DNA of 64,000 bases from Bradyrhizobium cytisi (lineage in GTDB: Bacteria; Pseudomonadota; Alphaproteobacteria; Rhizobiales; Xanthobacteraceae). Of the stretch, positions 1-10,535 are shown piece by piece. The DNA is taken from the NCBI RefSeq assembly GCF_008123515.1, contig NZ_VSSR01000081.1, positions 1-64,000 on the forward strand, read 5' to 3'. The translations under genes were made by a program, and so were the position numbers. The notes under the pieces are model-generated. The model was given only the letters and a program-made list of their open reading frames with translations, was not told where the DNA came from and searched no databases. Each line of letters starts with the position of its first letter. The first letter of the stretch is position 1.

Positions 1-64
1 AGCCCACAAGGGGAGAGGGGAAGACGGCGCCGAGGTGCCGCGAGCTGTTTCAGCACATTCATTG

Positions 65-1375
65 CTACGTCCCGTAAGTCGAGCCCTTCGGCAGCGGAAA
101 CACCGGATCCTGGGTGCGGATGTTGGTCGGCCACACCACCGAGATGTGCTCGCCCGCGTTCTGCATCACCACCGGCGTCGAGCGTTCGTTCTGGCCGGAG
201 AGTGGCGTGCCCGGCGGGAAGAATTTTACGCCGTATCCCTGGATAGTGCCGCCGGCGGGGATGTCGACGTCGAGCGCGGCCTTGCGGATCGCTTCGGGCT
301 CGAAGCTGCCGTACTTCTCTTTCGCCACCGGCAGCACGTTGTTGAGCAGCACCCAGGTCTGGTTGAAACCCATCGAGCAGTGCGGCGGCACGTCGGTCGC
401 GCCGGTCTTGGCCTGGTAGCGCGTAACCATGGTCTTGATGAGATCGCCTATGCCGGGCGCGAGCTTCGACGGATCGAGCAGTTGTGCCGGCACCGGATCG
501 ATGTTGCAGAAATTGTCGATGTCGGCGCCGAAGGTCGCGCGCAGCTTGTCCAGCTGGCTGTAGCCGGCGCCGGCGCCGAACAGCATCTTGAAGCGCAGGC
601 CGCTCTCGCGCGCCTGGCGCAGGAACAGGGTGATGTCAGGGTTGTAGCCGGCATGCGAGATCACGTCGGCTTTGGCGCGCTTGATCTTGGTCACGAGCAC
701 CGAGAGATCGGGCGCCGAGGCCGAATAGCCTTCCTTCAACACGATCTGGAGCCCGGCCTCCCTGGCATAGGCCTCGTCCGCGGCGGCGACTCCGACGCCG
801 TAAGGGCCATCCTCGTGGATCAGTGCGATCCGGACGTCCTTCGGCTCCATGCCGAGCTTCGCCTTGGCGTGCTCGCTCATGAAGCCGGCAAAGGCCTGGC
901 CGTACTGGTCCGAGTGGATTTGCGCGCGAAACACATATTGCAGGTTCTTGTCCTTGAACACGGCCGTCGAGACCGCGGTTGTGATCCAGAGGATTTTCTT
1001 CTGCTGCTCGACCTTCGCGGCCATTGGCACCGCATGCGCGCTGGAATAGACGCCGTTGATGATGTCGATCTTCTCCTGGCTGATCAGCCGTTCGGCTTCG
1101 TTGATGGCGACATCAGCCTTGCTCTGGGAGTCGGCCGCAACCGGCACGATCTTGGTCTTGCCGCCGATGCCGCCCGTCTCGTTGACGAGATCGATGGCGA
1201 TCTGGGCGCCGACCGAGGAGGCGACCGAGCCGCCGGCGGCAAATGGGCCGGTGAGGTCGTAGATCAGGCCGATGCGCAAATTCTCGGCTTGCGCCTGGGC
1301 CCGGGTCCAATCGAGGCTGAGTGTGGCGGCGGCAGCCGCCGTACCCTTCAGCAGCTGCCTGCGTGAAGTCGGCAT
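65..1375 (-). CDS. Branched-chain amino acid-type ABC transporter substrate-binding protein, Tat-exported
   Basis: Periplasmic binding protein of the LivJ/LivK (type I fold) family, likely delivering an amino acid, amide or aromatic acid to a LivHMGF-type importer. The N-terminus starts MPTSRRQLLKG and continues into a hydrophobic Ala-rich stretch ending near RAQAQ, which is a twin-arginine signal. The mature part opens with LRIGLIYDLTGPFA, typical of the family, and the length (436 aa) is slightly above normal. I chose the ATG at 1375 because a strong GGAGGGAGGG ribosome site lies just upstream; the open frame extends further but lacks family similarity there. No permease or ATPase gene adjoins it inside the window; partners could lie beyond the left edge or it may use another Liv system. 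The ligand cannot be read from sequence. Confidence 0.9.
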   Translation of the reverse strand: MPTSRRQLLKGTAAAAATLSLDWTRAQAQAENLRIGLIYDLTGPFAAGGSVASSVGAQIAIDLVNETGGIGGKTKIVPVAADSQSKADVAINEAERLISQEKIDIINGVYSSAHAVPMAAKVEQQKKILWITTAVSTAVFKDKNLQYVFRAQIHSDQYGQAFAGFMSEHAKAKLGMEPKDVRIALIHEDGPYGVGVAAADEAYAREAGLQIVLKEGYSASAPDLSVLVTKIKRAKADVISHAGYNPDITLFLRQARESGLRFKMLFGAGAGYSQLDKLRATFGADIDNFCNIDPVPAQLLDPSKLAPGIGDLIKTMVTRYQAKTGATDVPPHCSMGFNQTWVLLNNVLPVAKEKYGSFEPEAIRKAALDVDIPAGGTIQGYGVKFFPPGTPLSGQNERSTPVVMQNAGEHISVVWPTNIRTQDPVFPLPKGSTYGT

Positions 1376-1844
1376 CCTATCCCTCCCTCCGAACCGTCGT
1401 TTGCGACTGGTTTTATGTTTTTTGGCGAGTATTTGGAGGGCGCTCGTGAAAGTCAACATGCACCGCACCAGGCAGATCGCGGCCGTGCGTGGATCAGATC
1501 GGCATTTTTCCCTGAGTATCATTCTTTTTGTGGAGCGCTCAGGAAGAGACCGCTCCGCTGTCCCTCACCACGGATCGTTCCGTTGCCTGCATCATGCGCG
1601 GACGCGAACATCCGCTTGTCGCGCGTGTGCTTTCAGCTTCGGCCCGACGCGACGTCGTCTCCCGCAATCGTGATGGTCTCGCTCCCGCGCGCTCGCCGCA
1701 GGCCAGGCTTACGACCGGCATTCGGCTTGTGCGCATCGGAGATTGCGTGCCATCCTAGCGGGGTAAATTGCACGGGAAGCCCAATTCCCGGCTTGGCCAT
1801 CGTGCCGCGTTAAGGGTCGAAACAAAAGCTCAGGGAGAAGAGAC
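1376..1844. other. Intergenic region between divergent transporter genes
   Basis: About 470 bases without a convincing gene. It must hold the divergent promoters for the binding protein on the left and the sugar transporter operon on the right. Short open frames on both strands have no recognisable protein character or ribosome sites. A small inverted repeat, CGGGAA at 1773-1778 with TTCCCG at 1785-1790, lies about 55 bases before the sugar-binding-protein start and could be an operator or leader hairpin. Confidence 0.4.
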
Positions 1845-2975
1845 ATGGTGTGGACGCTTCGTTTTGCGGGGCTCGCTTGCGTTGGCCTGTTGCTGTCCCC
1901 GGTCAGTGCCTTGGCAGGGCCGAAGGTCGTGTCCGGTCCGGGCGCCGATCCGGGTTGCTTCAAGCCCTGGTCCGCCCAAACCAAGTTCTTCCAGTGGGAC
2001 AAGAAGCCTGGTCCCTACAAGATCGCGCTCGTCAACGGCTTCGTCGGCAACACCTGGCGCATCCAGATGGTGAAGACTGCAAAGGCCTTCGCCTCGCAGC
2101 CGGGCATCAAGGAGAACATCAAGGAGTTCAAGGTCGTCTCGACCGGAACCGATGTTGCAGCGCAACTCGGCGCGATGGAGGACTTCATCAATCAGGGTTT
2201 TGACGCCATCGTCACCATCGCGGTGGCCCCCGATGGCTTCGACCGTATTATCCGCCTCGCCGACAAGAACAATGTGGTCGTGGTGCCCTTCGACAACGTC
2301 CTCGACACCGACAAGGTGATGATGGTCAACGAGGACCAGAAGGAAATGGGCCGCATGTCGGCGAAGTGGCTCATCGATGAGAGCGGCAAGAAGGCGGGCG
2401 ACATCCTCGAGGTCCGCGGCCTGCCGGGCAATTCGGTCGACCGGGACCGCCATCTCGGCTTCCGCGAGGTCATGGAAGCGCCGGGCAACAGCTTCAAGAT
2501 CACCGAAGTGGTCGGCAATTGGGATACCGGCACCTCGCAGAAGGTGACGGCGGACGCGCTCGCGGTGCACGGCCATTTCGACGGCGTGTTCACGCAAGGC
2601 GGCTCCGACGGCACCGTGCAGGCGATGATGTCGGCAAAGCATCCCTTCGTCCCGATGTCGGGCGAGGGCGAAAACGAGTACCGCAAGCAGATCGCCGATC
2701 ACGCCAAGGACGGGCTCAAAGGCATGTCCTATGGCCAGTCTCCGGCGCTGGTCGCCATTGCCACCAAGGCGGCGATCTCAGCGCTGCAGGGCAATGTGAT
2801 GCCGCAGCTCATCTCGATCCCGATCCCGGTCGCGACCTACAAGGATCTGAAGCCCGGCACCAACTACTGGCCGGACCTCAACGCAAACTTCTTCGCACCG
2901 AACCAGTTCGCGCCCTGCGGCGTCAATTTCACGGCGCCGGAGATCATGTCGCAGAGCGAGAAGAACACCCAGTGA
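1845..2975 (+). CDS. Ribose-type sugar ABC transporter substrate-binding protein
   Basis: Periplasmic binding protein of the RbsB/pentose class (CUT2 system). Residues 1-24 form a Sec signal peptide ending ALAG. The mature protein has the type I periplasmic-binding layout: a first beta strand YKIALVNGF, then a long Rossmann-like region with GFDAIVTIAVAP, and a second lobe with GVFTQGGSDG. Good ribosome site GGGAGAAGAG before the ATG at 1845. It is the first gene of an operon with a double ATPase and two permeases, and at 376 aa it is longer than RbsB (about 300), with a C-terminal extension that contains a Cys. The ligand is unknown; a pentose, polyol or inositol-like compound is the family expectation. 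Confidence 0.88.
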   Translation: MVWTLRFAGLACVGLLLSPVSALAGPKVVSGPGADPGCFKPWSAQTKFFQWDKKPGPYKIALVNGFVGNTWRIQMVKTAKAFASQPGIKENIKEFKVVSTGTDVAAQLGAMEDFINQGFDAIVTIAVAPDGFDRIIRLADKNNVVVVPFDNVLDTDKVMMVNEDQKEMGRMSAKWLIDESGKKAGDILEVRGLPGNSVDRDRHLGFREVMEAPGNSFKITEVVGNWDTGTSQKVTADALAVHGHFDGVFTQGGSDGTVQAMMSAKHPFVPMSGEGENEYRKQIADHAKDGLKGMSYGQSPALVAIATKAAISALQGNVMPQLISIPIPVATYKDLKPGTNYWPDLNANFFAPNQFAPCGVNFTAPEIMSQSEKNTQ

Positions 2976-3038
2976 GCGCACCGGAGATGTTCCGGTTGCG
3001 GCCCGGCCTTGGCCGGGCCGCTGCTGCGTGAGCCCGCC

Positions 3039-4578
<1,540 letters not shown>

Positions 4579-4586
<8 letters not shown>

Positions 4587-5691
4587 CGATGTCGCTATCA
4601 GGATTCGCCAGAACATCGGCATCGTCACCGCCGTCCTGTTGTTCTCCATCCTTTATCTGCTCTACAACCTCGCCCACCCCAAGGGCTTCTCGTCGGCGGT
4701 TCTGGTGCAGAACGGCGACGAGATCTTTGCACTCGCCATGCTGGCGATGGCGCAGACCGTGCCGGTGCTGGCGTCGGGGCTGGATCTCTCCGTGGGCGCC
4801 GTCATGACCATGGTGGGGTGTTTCGCGAGCTACCTGCTCACGGGAGCGGCGGGGGGCAGCCCGTTGCATCTCGAGATCTTCGGCCTGCATCTCGGCCTTG
4901 GTATCTTTCCCGGCGGCGTGAGCGGCATCCTGCTCGGGATCGTCATATGTCTTGCGACCGGCGCACTGGCCGGCTTCGTCAACGGCTGCGTCGTCGTTTA
5001 TGGGCGCATCCAGCCGATCATTGCGACGCTTGCGACCGGGGCGGTCTATATCGGCATCGCGCTGTTCCTGCGGCCGACGCCGGGCGGCAAGATCGACGAG
5101 GATCTCAACTGGGCGCTGACCAACTCGCTCGGGGATTTCGCCGCGACCGTCCATATCTTCGATGATGGCGGAGCCGGCTGGTTTGCGCCGGTGGCCTGGA
5201 TCCCGGTGCCGTTCGTGCTGCTCGTCCTGATCGCGCTCCTGGTCTGGGTGCCGTTCCGCCGCTCCGTGCTTGGCCGGGCCGTCTATGCGGTCGGCTCGGC
5301 CGAAGGCGCAGCCTACATGTCCGGCCTTCCGATCGAGCGTGCCAAGATCGCGGCCTTCACGCTCGCCGGCTTCTTCGCTGGCTGTGGCGGCCTGTTCCTC
5401 GCCATCCAGACATCCTCAGGCAATGCCGACATCCCGCAGGCCGGCGCCTACACGCTCAACTCGATCGCCTCCGTCGTCATCGGAGGGACCTCGCTACTCG
5501 GCGGGACCGGCAGCGCGATCGGCTCGATCTTCGGTGCGATGGTGCTGCGCGTCATCTCGTTCTTCTTCCGCATCTTCGACATCGCCCCGCTGTTGCAACC
5601 GCTGTTCGAGGGCCTGATCCTGCTGGCGGCGGTCAGTATCGGCGCGCTCGGCGTGCTGCGCGTCAAGAATACGCTGGAGCTGTTCCGATGA
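4579..5691 (+). CDS. Sugar ABC transporter permease, RbsC type (first)
   Basis: Inner-membrane permease of the CUT2 sugar family. It is rich in hydrophobic helices from residue 14 onward and carries the conserved LASGLDLSVGA segment and, near the end, ASVVIGGTSLLGGTGS, both hallmarks of RbsC-like permeases. The ATG at 4579 overlaps the end of the ATPase gene and gives a normal 370-aa protein. A loop of about 25 residues with several acidic residues and glycines (around 171-200) is longer than in E. coli RbsC. It is followed by a second permease starting within its stop codon, so the transporter is a permease heterodimer. Confidence 0.92.
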
Positions 5692-6647
5692 GTTCGGCCT
5701 CCCTCAGTCTCTCTCGCGATGACCGCCCGATCCTGATCGCGGCCCTGTTCATCCTCGTCATCCTGGTGGCGGGAACGATCTATACATTTGCGCGCTTCGG
5801 CAGTGCGCCGCTGCTGTCACCGGCCTATCTGCTGCAGCAGCTCCAGATCGGCGCCTTCCTCGGCATCGTGTCCGCGGGGATGATGATGGTGATCCTGATC
5901 GCCCAGATCGACCTGTCGGTGCCGTGGACGCTTGCCGGGGCCGCGATGATGGCGACAACGATCGGCGGGCCGCTTGCAATTCCGGTCGGGCTCGGGGTCG
6001 GGCTTCTGGTCGGTCTCATCAACGGCATCGGGGTTGCGTATCTGCGCGTGCCCTCGATGATCTTCACGCTTGGCGTCAACGCGGTGATGCGCGGCCTGAT
6101 GGTCGCCCATACCGGCGGCTACGCGCCGCAAACCGGCGCCACCGACCTGATGCGGATGCTCGCCGGCGACCGCACGCTCGGCATTCCCAACGCCTTGTTC
6201 GTCTGGATCGCCGTGTCGGTACTTGTCACGATTGTTCTGCAGCGCACGACGCTTGGCCGCTACGTCTATGCCATCGGCAACAAGGAGGCGGCCGCGTATC
6301 TGGCCGGCGTCGATACCCGCCGCATCACCGTGATCTGCTTCGTCCTGTGCGGTGTCGCAGCCGCGCTCGCCGGCGTTCTGCTCGCCGGCTACTCCACCAA
6401 GGCGTATCAGGGCATGGGGGATGCCTATTTGCTGCCGTCGATCGCGGCGGTCGTGATCGGCGGCACCAACATCCTTGGCGGCCGCGGCCGTTATCTCGGG
6501 ACACTGATCGGCGTCGTGCTGATCGTGCTTCTCAACAGCGTGCTGTCGATTATGGACATGCCCGAGGCCGGCCGCCAGGTGATCTATGGCCTCGTCATCA
6601 TCTTCATGCTGCTGGTCTACGGGCGCGGCGAACGCGTTACGAGTTGA
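5688..6647 (+). CDS. Sugar ABC transporter permease, RbsC type (second)
   Basis: Second inner-membrane subunit of the ribose-type transporter. It begins at an ATGA overlap with the first permease. Family marks are the run MMMVILIAQIDLSVPW, which occupies the place of the LASGIDLSVG segment, and IAAVVIGGTNILGGRG near the C-terminus. 319 aa with about eight to ten hydrophobic helices. Two different permease genes in one operon imply a heterodimeric pore. It ends the plus-strand operon; the next gene is convergent. Confidence 0.92.
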   Translation: MSSASLSLSRDDRPILIAALFILVILVAGTIYTFARFGSAPLLSPAYLLQQLQIGAFLGIVSAGMMMVILIAQIDLSVPWTLAGAAMMATTIGGPLAIPVGLGVGLLVGLINGIGVAYLRVPSMIFTLGVNAVMRGLMVAHTGGYAPQTGATDLMRMLAGDRTLGIPNALFVWIAVSVLVTIVLQRTTLGRYVYAIGNKEAAAYLAGVDTRRITVICFVLCGVAAALAGVLLAGYSTKAYQGMGDAYLLPSIAAVVIGGTNILGGRGRYLGTLIGVVLIVLLNSVLSIMDMPEAGRQVIYGLVIIFMLLVYGRGERVTS

Positions 6648-6680
6648 CGCGACACGTCTCTTTCTGGTTGCGATCGCTCC

Positions 6681-7580
6681 CTACACCGCCGCCCGCGTGT
6701 TGAGGTAGATCGAATACAGCGAGGTCTGTCCGCAGATGTAGAGGCGGTTGCGGCGCGGGCCGCCGAAGCAGACATTGGCAACGATCTCGCCGATCGGGAC
6801 CGTACCGAGATGCGTGCCATCCGGCGCATAGCAGAACACACTGCGCCCCGCCGACGTCCAGATGTTGCCATGGATGTCGCAGCGGAAGCCGTCATAGAGC
6901 CCGTCCGGGCAGGTTGCAAACAGCGAGGCTTCCCCGACTGTTTGCCCCTTGACCTGATAAGACCAGATCGTCGGCGGCAGCCCGCGGACATGAGTCGCGC
7001 CGGTGTCGGCGACATAGAGTCGGGTTTCGTCCGGCGAGAAGGCTAGCCCGTTGGGCTGCACCCGGTCGGAGACGACGCGCGTGATGACGCCGGAGCTGCC
7101 GTCGATCCGGTAGACGTTGGAGGCGCCGATCTCGGACGGACTTTGTTGCCCTTCATAGTCACTGTCGATGCCGTAAGTCGGATCGGAGAACCAGATCGAA
7201 TTGTCCGACTTGACCACGACGTCGTTGGGCGAATTCAGCCGGCGGCCCTCGAACGCATCCGCCAGCACGGTGATCGAGCCATCGTGCTCGGTGCGGGTGA
7301 CGCGCCGCATGAAATGCTCGCAACTGACCAGCCGCCCCTGGCGATCGGTGGTGTTGCCGTTTGAATTGAAGCTCGGCGCGCGGAACACCGACACCGATCC
7401 GTCGGTCTCGTCGAAACGCATCATCCGGTTGTTCGGAATGTCGGACCAGATCAGGTAGCGCCCGGCCGGAAAATAGGCGGGGCCTTCGGCCCAGCGGCAA
7501 CCGCTGGTGAGTTTCTCGAGATTGACATGGCCGATGACGAGCCGCTCGAAGCGAAGGTCGTGCGCGACATAAGGGAGCAT
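6681..7580 (-). CDS. SMP-30/gluconolactonase family sugar lactone hydrolase
   Basis: Six-bladed beta-propeller enzyme of the SMP-30/gluconolaconase/LRE-like family, which opens sugar lactones using one divalent metal ion. Family segments include EGPAYFPAGRYLIWSDIPNN (metal-site Glu), NSPNDVVVKSD (metal-ligand Asn), GLAFSPDETRLYVADTG and DGFRCDIHGNIW. No signal peptide, so it is probably cytoplasmic. It faces the end of the ribose-type transporter operon with only 33 bases between stop codons, which suggests, but does not prove, that it acts on a lactone made from the imported sugar. A related but Tat-exported protein lies at 17048-18271. Start at ATG 7580 with an upstream AGGAGG-like site. 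Confidence 0.88.
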   Translation of the reverse strand: MLPYVAHDLRFERLVIGHVNLEKLTSGCRWAEGPAYFPAGRYLIWSDIPNNRMMRFDETDGSVSVFRAPSFNSNGNTTDRQGRLVSCEHFMRRVTRTEHDGSITVLADAFEGRRLNSPNDVVVKSDNSIWFSDPTYGIDSDYEGQQSPSEIGASNVYRIDGSSGVITRVVSDRVQPNGLAFSPDETRLYVADTGATHVRGLPPTIWSYQVKGQTVGEASLFATCPDGLYDGFRCDIHGNIWTSAGRSVFCYAPDGTHLGTVPIGEIVANVCFGGPRRNRLYICGQTSLYSIYLNTRAAV

Positions 7581-7697
7581 GGGTCCTCCTTGATGGCCGC
7601 AGATTCTTGGAGTTGCCTGCGTGCACCCTTACTGTGAGCGACCCTGCCGAATTTGCAAGCGGGCTTCACTTCAGGGGCGCATCGAGCGAGATATGAA

Positions 7698-7741
7698 ATG
7701 CCCGGGACATCTAGCGCGAAGACGCGCTTCTGCCCGGGCAT
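7698..7741 (-). terminator. Hairpin after the binding-protein gene
   Basis: Perfect 9-bp outer stem (ATGCCCGGG at 7698-7706 with CCCGGGCAT at 7733-7741) enclosing an inner 6-bp stem (7713-7718 with 7723-7728). It lies 31 bases beyond the stop of the minus-strand binding-protein gene. On the minus strand the sequence after it is CATTTCAT-like rather than a long T run, so it may terminate weakly or just protect the mRNA end. Confidence 0.5.
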
Positions 7742-7772
7742 CACATCGTTGCGGTGGCCTTGTTCCACTTTT

Positions 7773-9011
7773 TTACTGCGACAGCTTCACAAAATTCGGA
7801 AATTTCAGCTTGCCTTCCGCGATCTTCTCCGGCCAGACCACGACCTGCTTCTGGTCCTGCCATTGGAAGACGAGGCCGGTGACCGCGCCCGCGCCGGACT
7901 TGATGCCGTGGGTGAACTCGTCGTCCTTGCCGTAGAACTTGATCTGGCCGATCGTGCCCTCGAAGTCGGTCTTCTCCATCTCGGTGACCATCTTGTCGGG
8001 ATCGGTCGAGCCGGCGCGCTTGATGGCGTCGGTGATGATGTAGACCTCGTCATAGGCGGTGTAGCCGGTATAGGCCGGCGGCGTGCCGAACTTGGCGGCG
8101 AAGGCCGCCGCGAACGGCTTCGTCTTGGATGTGACGGCAACATCGGGCGTTGCGACGGCCAGTGACGGTACGCCGTCGGCAGCACCATTGGTATCCTTCC
8201 AGAAGGTCGGGCTCAGCGCCTGCGCGCTGATGCCGAACATCGGGATCGGCACCTGCTGGTTCTTCCACTGCACCGTCGGCTGCACGCCGACATGCGAGAT
8301 GCCGGTGACGATCACATCAGGCTTCTTGCCTTCGATGTTGTTGAAGATCGGCGTGAAGTCGGTGGTATCGGGCGAGAAGCGCACATGCTCGACCACCTTC
8401 AGCCCGGCCTTGGGCAAGCAGGCCTCGTAGCCGACATCGAGCGGCTTGGTCCAGGCGGCGTCCTCGCTCATGATCGCGACCGTCTTGAACTTGAGCTTGT
8501 CGACGAGGAGATCCTTGGCCGCGTCGCAGACGATCTGCGCTTGCGCGGCCGAGGTCAGATAACCGTGGAATGTGTACTTGTTCTTCTCATAGTCGTTGTG
8601 GATCGCCTTGGTGATCTCGTTCGAGGCGGCGCCGGGCGTGATCAGCGGCATCTTCAGGCGCGCCGCCCAGGGCTCGAGCGCCAGCACGACCTCGCTGATA
8701 TAGCTCGCGATCACCGCGGAGACCTTGTCCTCGCTCACCGCGCGCTGGAAGGCTCGTACCGAGTCGGCCGAGGAGCTCTTGTTGTCATAGGTGACGATCT
8801 CGACCTTGCGACCGAGGATGCCACCCTTGGCGTTGATCTCGTCGGCGGCGATCTGCGCGCCGCCCGGTGTCGCAGCACCCGCGATCGACTGCACCTCGGC
8901 GATGACGCCAATCTTGATCGGGTCGCCCGATTGCGCATAGGCGGGGACGGCGAGGCAGAGCGCCAGCGTGGAGGTGAGGAGGTGAGAGCTCAAAATGCTC
9001 GATGATCGCAT
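7773..9011 (-). CDS. Branched-chain amino acid-type ABC transporter substrate-binding protein (copy 1 of pair)
   Basis: LivJ/LivK-type periplasmic binding protein. A Sec signal peptide (res 1-26, ending VPAYAQ) precedes DPIKIGVIAEVQSIAG. It is a close paralogue of the protein encoded at 12431-13675: long stretches such as EVVLALEPWA, EDAAWTKPLDVGYE and GISHVGVQPTVQWKNQQV are shared. It sits last in the minus-strand liv operon, immediately after the fused ATPase, whereas the paralogue sits first. The ligand is unknown; both differ from the orphan binding protein at the left edge. 412 aa, normal for the family. Confidence 0.92.
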   Translation of the reverse strand: MRSSSILSSHLLTSTLALCLAVPAYAQSGDPIKIGVIAEVQSIAGAATPGGAQIAADEINAKGGILGRKVEIVTYDNKSSSADSVRAFQRAVSEDKVSAVIASYISEVVLALEPWAARLKMPLITPGAASNEITKAIHNDYEKNKYTFHGYLTSAAQAQIVCDAAKDLLVDKLKFKTVAIMSEDAAWTKPLDVGYEACLPKAGLKVVEHVRFSPDTTDFTPIFNNIEGKKPDVIVTGISHVGVQPTVQWKNQQVPIPMFGISAQALSPTFWKDTNGAADGVPSLAVATPDVAVTSKTKPFAAAFAAKFGTPPAYTGYTAYDEVYIITDAIKRAGSTDPDKMVTEMEKTDFEGTIGQIKFYGKDDEFTHGIKSGAGAVTGLVFQWQDQKQVVVWPEKIAEGKLKFPNFVKLSQ

Positions 9012-9053
9012 GGTCGTTTCCCTTTCGCTTGTTTTGTTATTGATAGGTGCGAA

Positions 9054-10535
9054 CTACAGAAAATCGGCGCCGGCCTCGGCGGCGAAGCGGCCGGGATCGC
9101 CCTCCCAGACGATCCTTGCGTGCTCCAGCACATAGACGCGGTCGGCATGAGGCAGCGCGAAGGTCACATTCTGCTCACCGAGCAGCACCGTGATCGACGT
9201 GGTCTGCCGCAGCTTTTCCAGCGCCTTGGACAACAGCTCGAGGATGACGGGTGCGAGGCCCAGCGTCGGCTCGTCCAGGATCAGGATCTGCGGCTGCATC
9301 ATCAGCGCGCGTCCGATCGCGAGCATCTGCTGCTCGCCGCCGGACAGCGTCTGCGCCAGCTGGCCCTGGCGCTCCTTCAGGATCGGGAATAGCTCGAACA
9401 GCCAGGCGAGCTGCGCGGCGCGCTTGTCATCGGTGAGATGTTGCCCGCCGAGATCGAGGTTTTCGCGCACACTCATCTCGCCGAACAGTTCGCGTGATTC
9501 CGGACATTGCACGAGGCCGCTGCGGGCGATCTTGGCCGGGCTGGTGCCGCGGAGCTTTTCGCCGCCGCGGATGATCTCGCCGCTATAGGGCAAGAAGCCT
9601 GAGATGGTGTTGAACAGCGTGGTCTTGCCGGCGCCGTTGAGGCCGACAACCGAGACGAACTCGCCTTCATGGATGTGAATCGAGACATTCTCCAGCGCCT
9701 GCGCCTTGCCGTAATGGACGCTGACATTCTCGACCTGGAGCAGCGGCACCTTGTCCTTGAAGCCGGTCTCGGGCCGTGCATGGGTCGCGATGGCGCCGCC
9801 GAGATAGACCCGGCGCACGGTCTCATTCTTCATGACGTCGTCGGCCTTGCCGGTGACGATCTCCTCGCCGAGATACATCGCGAGCACGCGGTCGACCAGC
9901 GCCGCGACGCTCTTGACGTTGTGGTCGACCAGCATCACCGCGCGGCCCTCGTCGCGAAAGCTGCGGATCAGGTCGGAGAAGACATCGACCTCGGCGCGAG
10001 TGAGGCCGGCGAAGGGCTCGTCGACCAGCACCACTTTTGGGTCCCGCGCGATTGCCTTGGCGAGCTCGAGCCGGCGCAAATCGGCGAAGGGCAGCGTCGG
10101 CGGCCGGCGGTTCATGACGTTGCCGAGCCCGACGCGATCGGCGATCCATTTGGCGCGATCGAGCAGCGCCTTGTCCGGAAACAGCATGAACAGGCTGTCC
10201 GGCAACAGCGCCACCATGATGTTCTCCAGCACCGTCTGCCGGTTCAGCGGCCGCGAATGCTGGAACACCATGCCGAAGCCTTTGCGCGCGATCCTGTGCG
10301 CGGGCAGGCCGGCGACGTTCTCCCCCTCGAACACGACTTCGCCCGCGGTCGGGCGCTCGATGCCCATCACGCTCTTCATCGCGGTGGATTTGCCCGAGCC
10401 GTTCGGCCCGATCAGGCCAAAGATCTCGCCGCTGTTGACCTCGAAGCCGAGGTTCTTCACCGCCGTCAATCCGCCGAAGCGTTTGGTCAGGCCGCGGACT
10501 TCGAGCACGGGACGGTTTGAAAGCCTCTGGTCCAT
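9054..10535 (-). CDS. Fused LivG-LivF ATP-binding protein of a branched-chain-type ABC transporter
   Basis: Two ATPase domains that are normally separate proteins (LivG and LivF) are joined in one 493-aa chain. Domain 1 has Walker A GPNGSGKS (res 43-50), Walker B VVLVDEP (168-174) and the LivG-type C-terminal RRVYLGG, but its ABC signature position reads LPFAD (148-152) where LivG has LSYGQ or LAYGQ. Domain 2 begins near res 265 with Walker A GLNGAGKT (298-305), canonical LSGGE (397-401) and DEPTLGLAP. The start ATG overlaps the stop of livM as TAATG. It drives the LivH/LivM pore for ligands delivered by one or both neighbouring binding proteins. Confidence 0.93.
   Translation of the reverse strand: MDQRLSNRPVLEVRGLTKRFGGLTAVKNLGFEVNSGEIFGLIGPNGSGKSTAMKSVMGIERPTAGEVVFEGENVAGLPAHRIARKGFGMVFQHSRPLNRQTVLENIMVALLPDSLFMLFPDKALLDRAKWIADRVGLGNVMNRRPPTLPFADLRRLELAKAIARDPKVVLVDEPFAGLTRAEVDVFSDLIRSFRDEGRAVMLVDHNVKSVAALVDRVLAMYLGEEIVTGKADDVMKNETVRRVYLGGAIATHARPETGFKDKVPLLQVENVSVHYGKAQALENVSIHIHEGEFVSVVGLNGAGKTTLFNTISGFLPYSGEIIRGGEKLRGTSPAKIARSGLVQCPESRELFGEMSVRENLDLGGQHLTDDKRAAQLAWLFELFPILKERQGQLAQTLSGGEQQMLAIGRALMMQPQILILDEPTLGLAPVILELLSKALEKLRQTTSITVLLGEQNVTFALPHADRVYVLEHARIVWEGDPGRFAAEAGADFL

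Noticed and set aside
1415..1813. Small plus-strand genes in the left intergenic gap
   Set aside because: Overlapping frames without ribosome sites or protein-like composition; better explained as promoter region.
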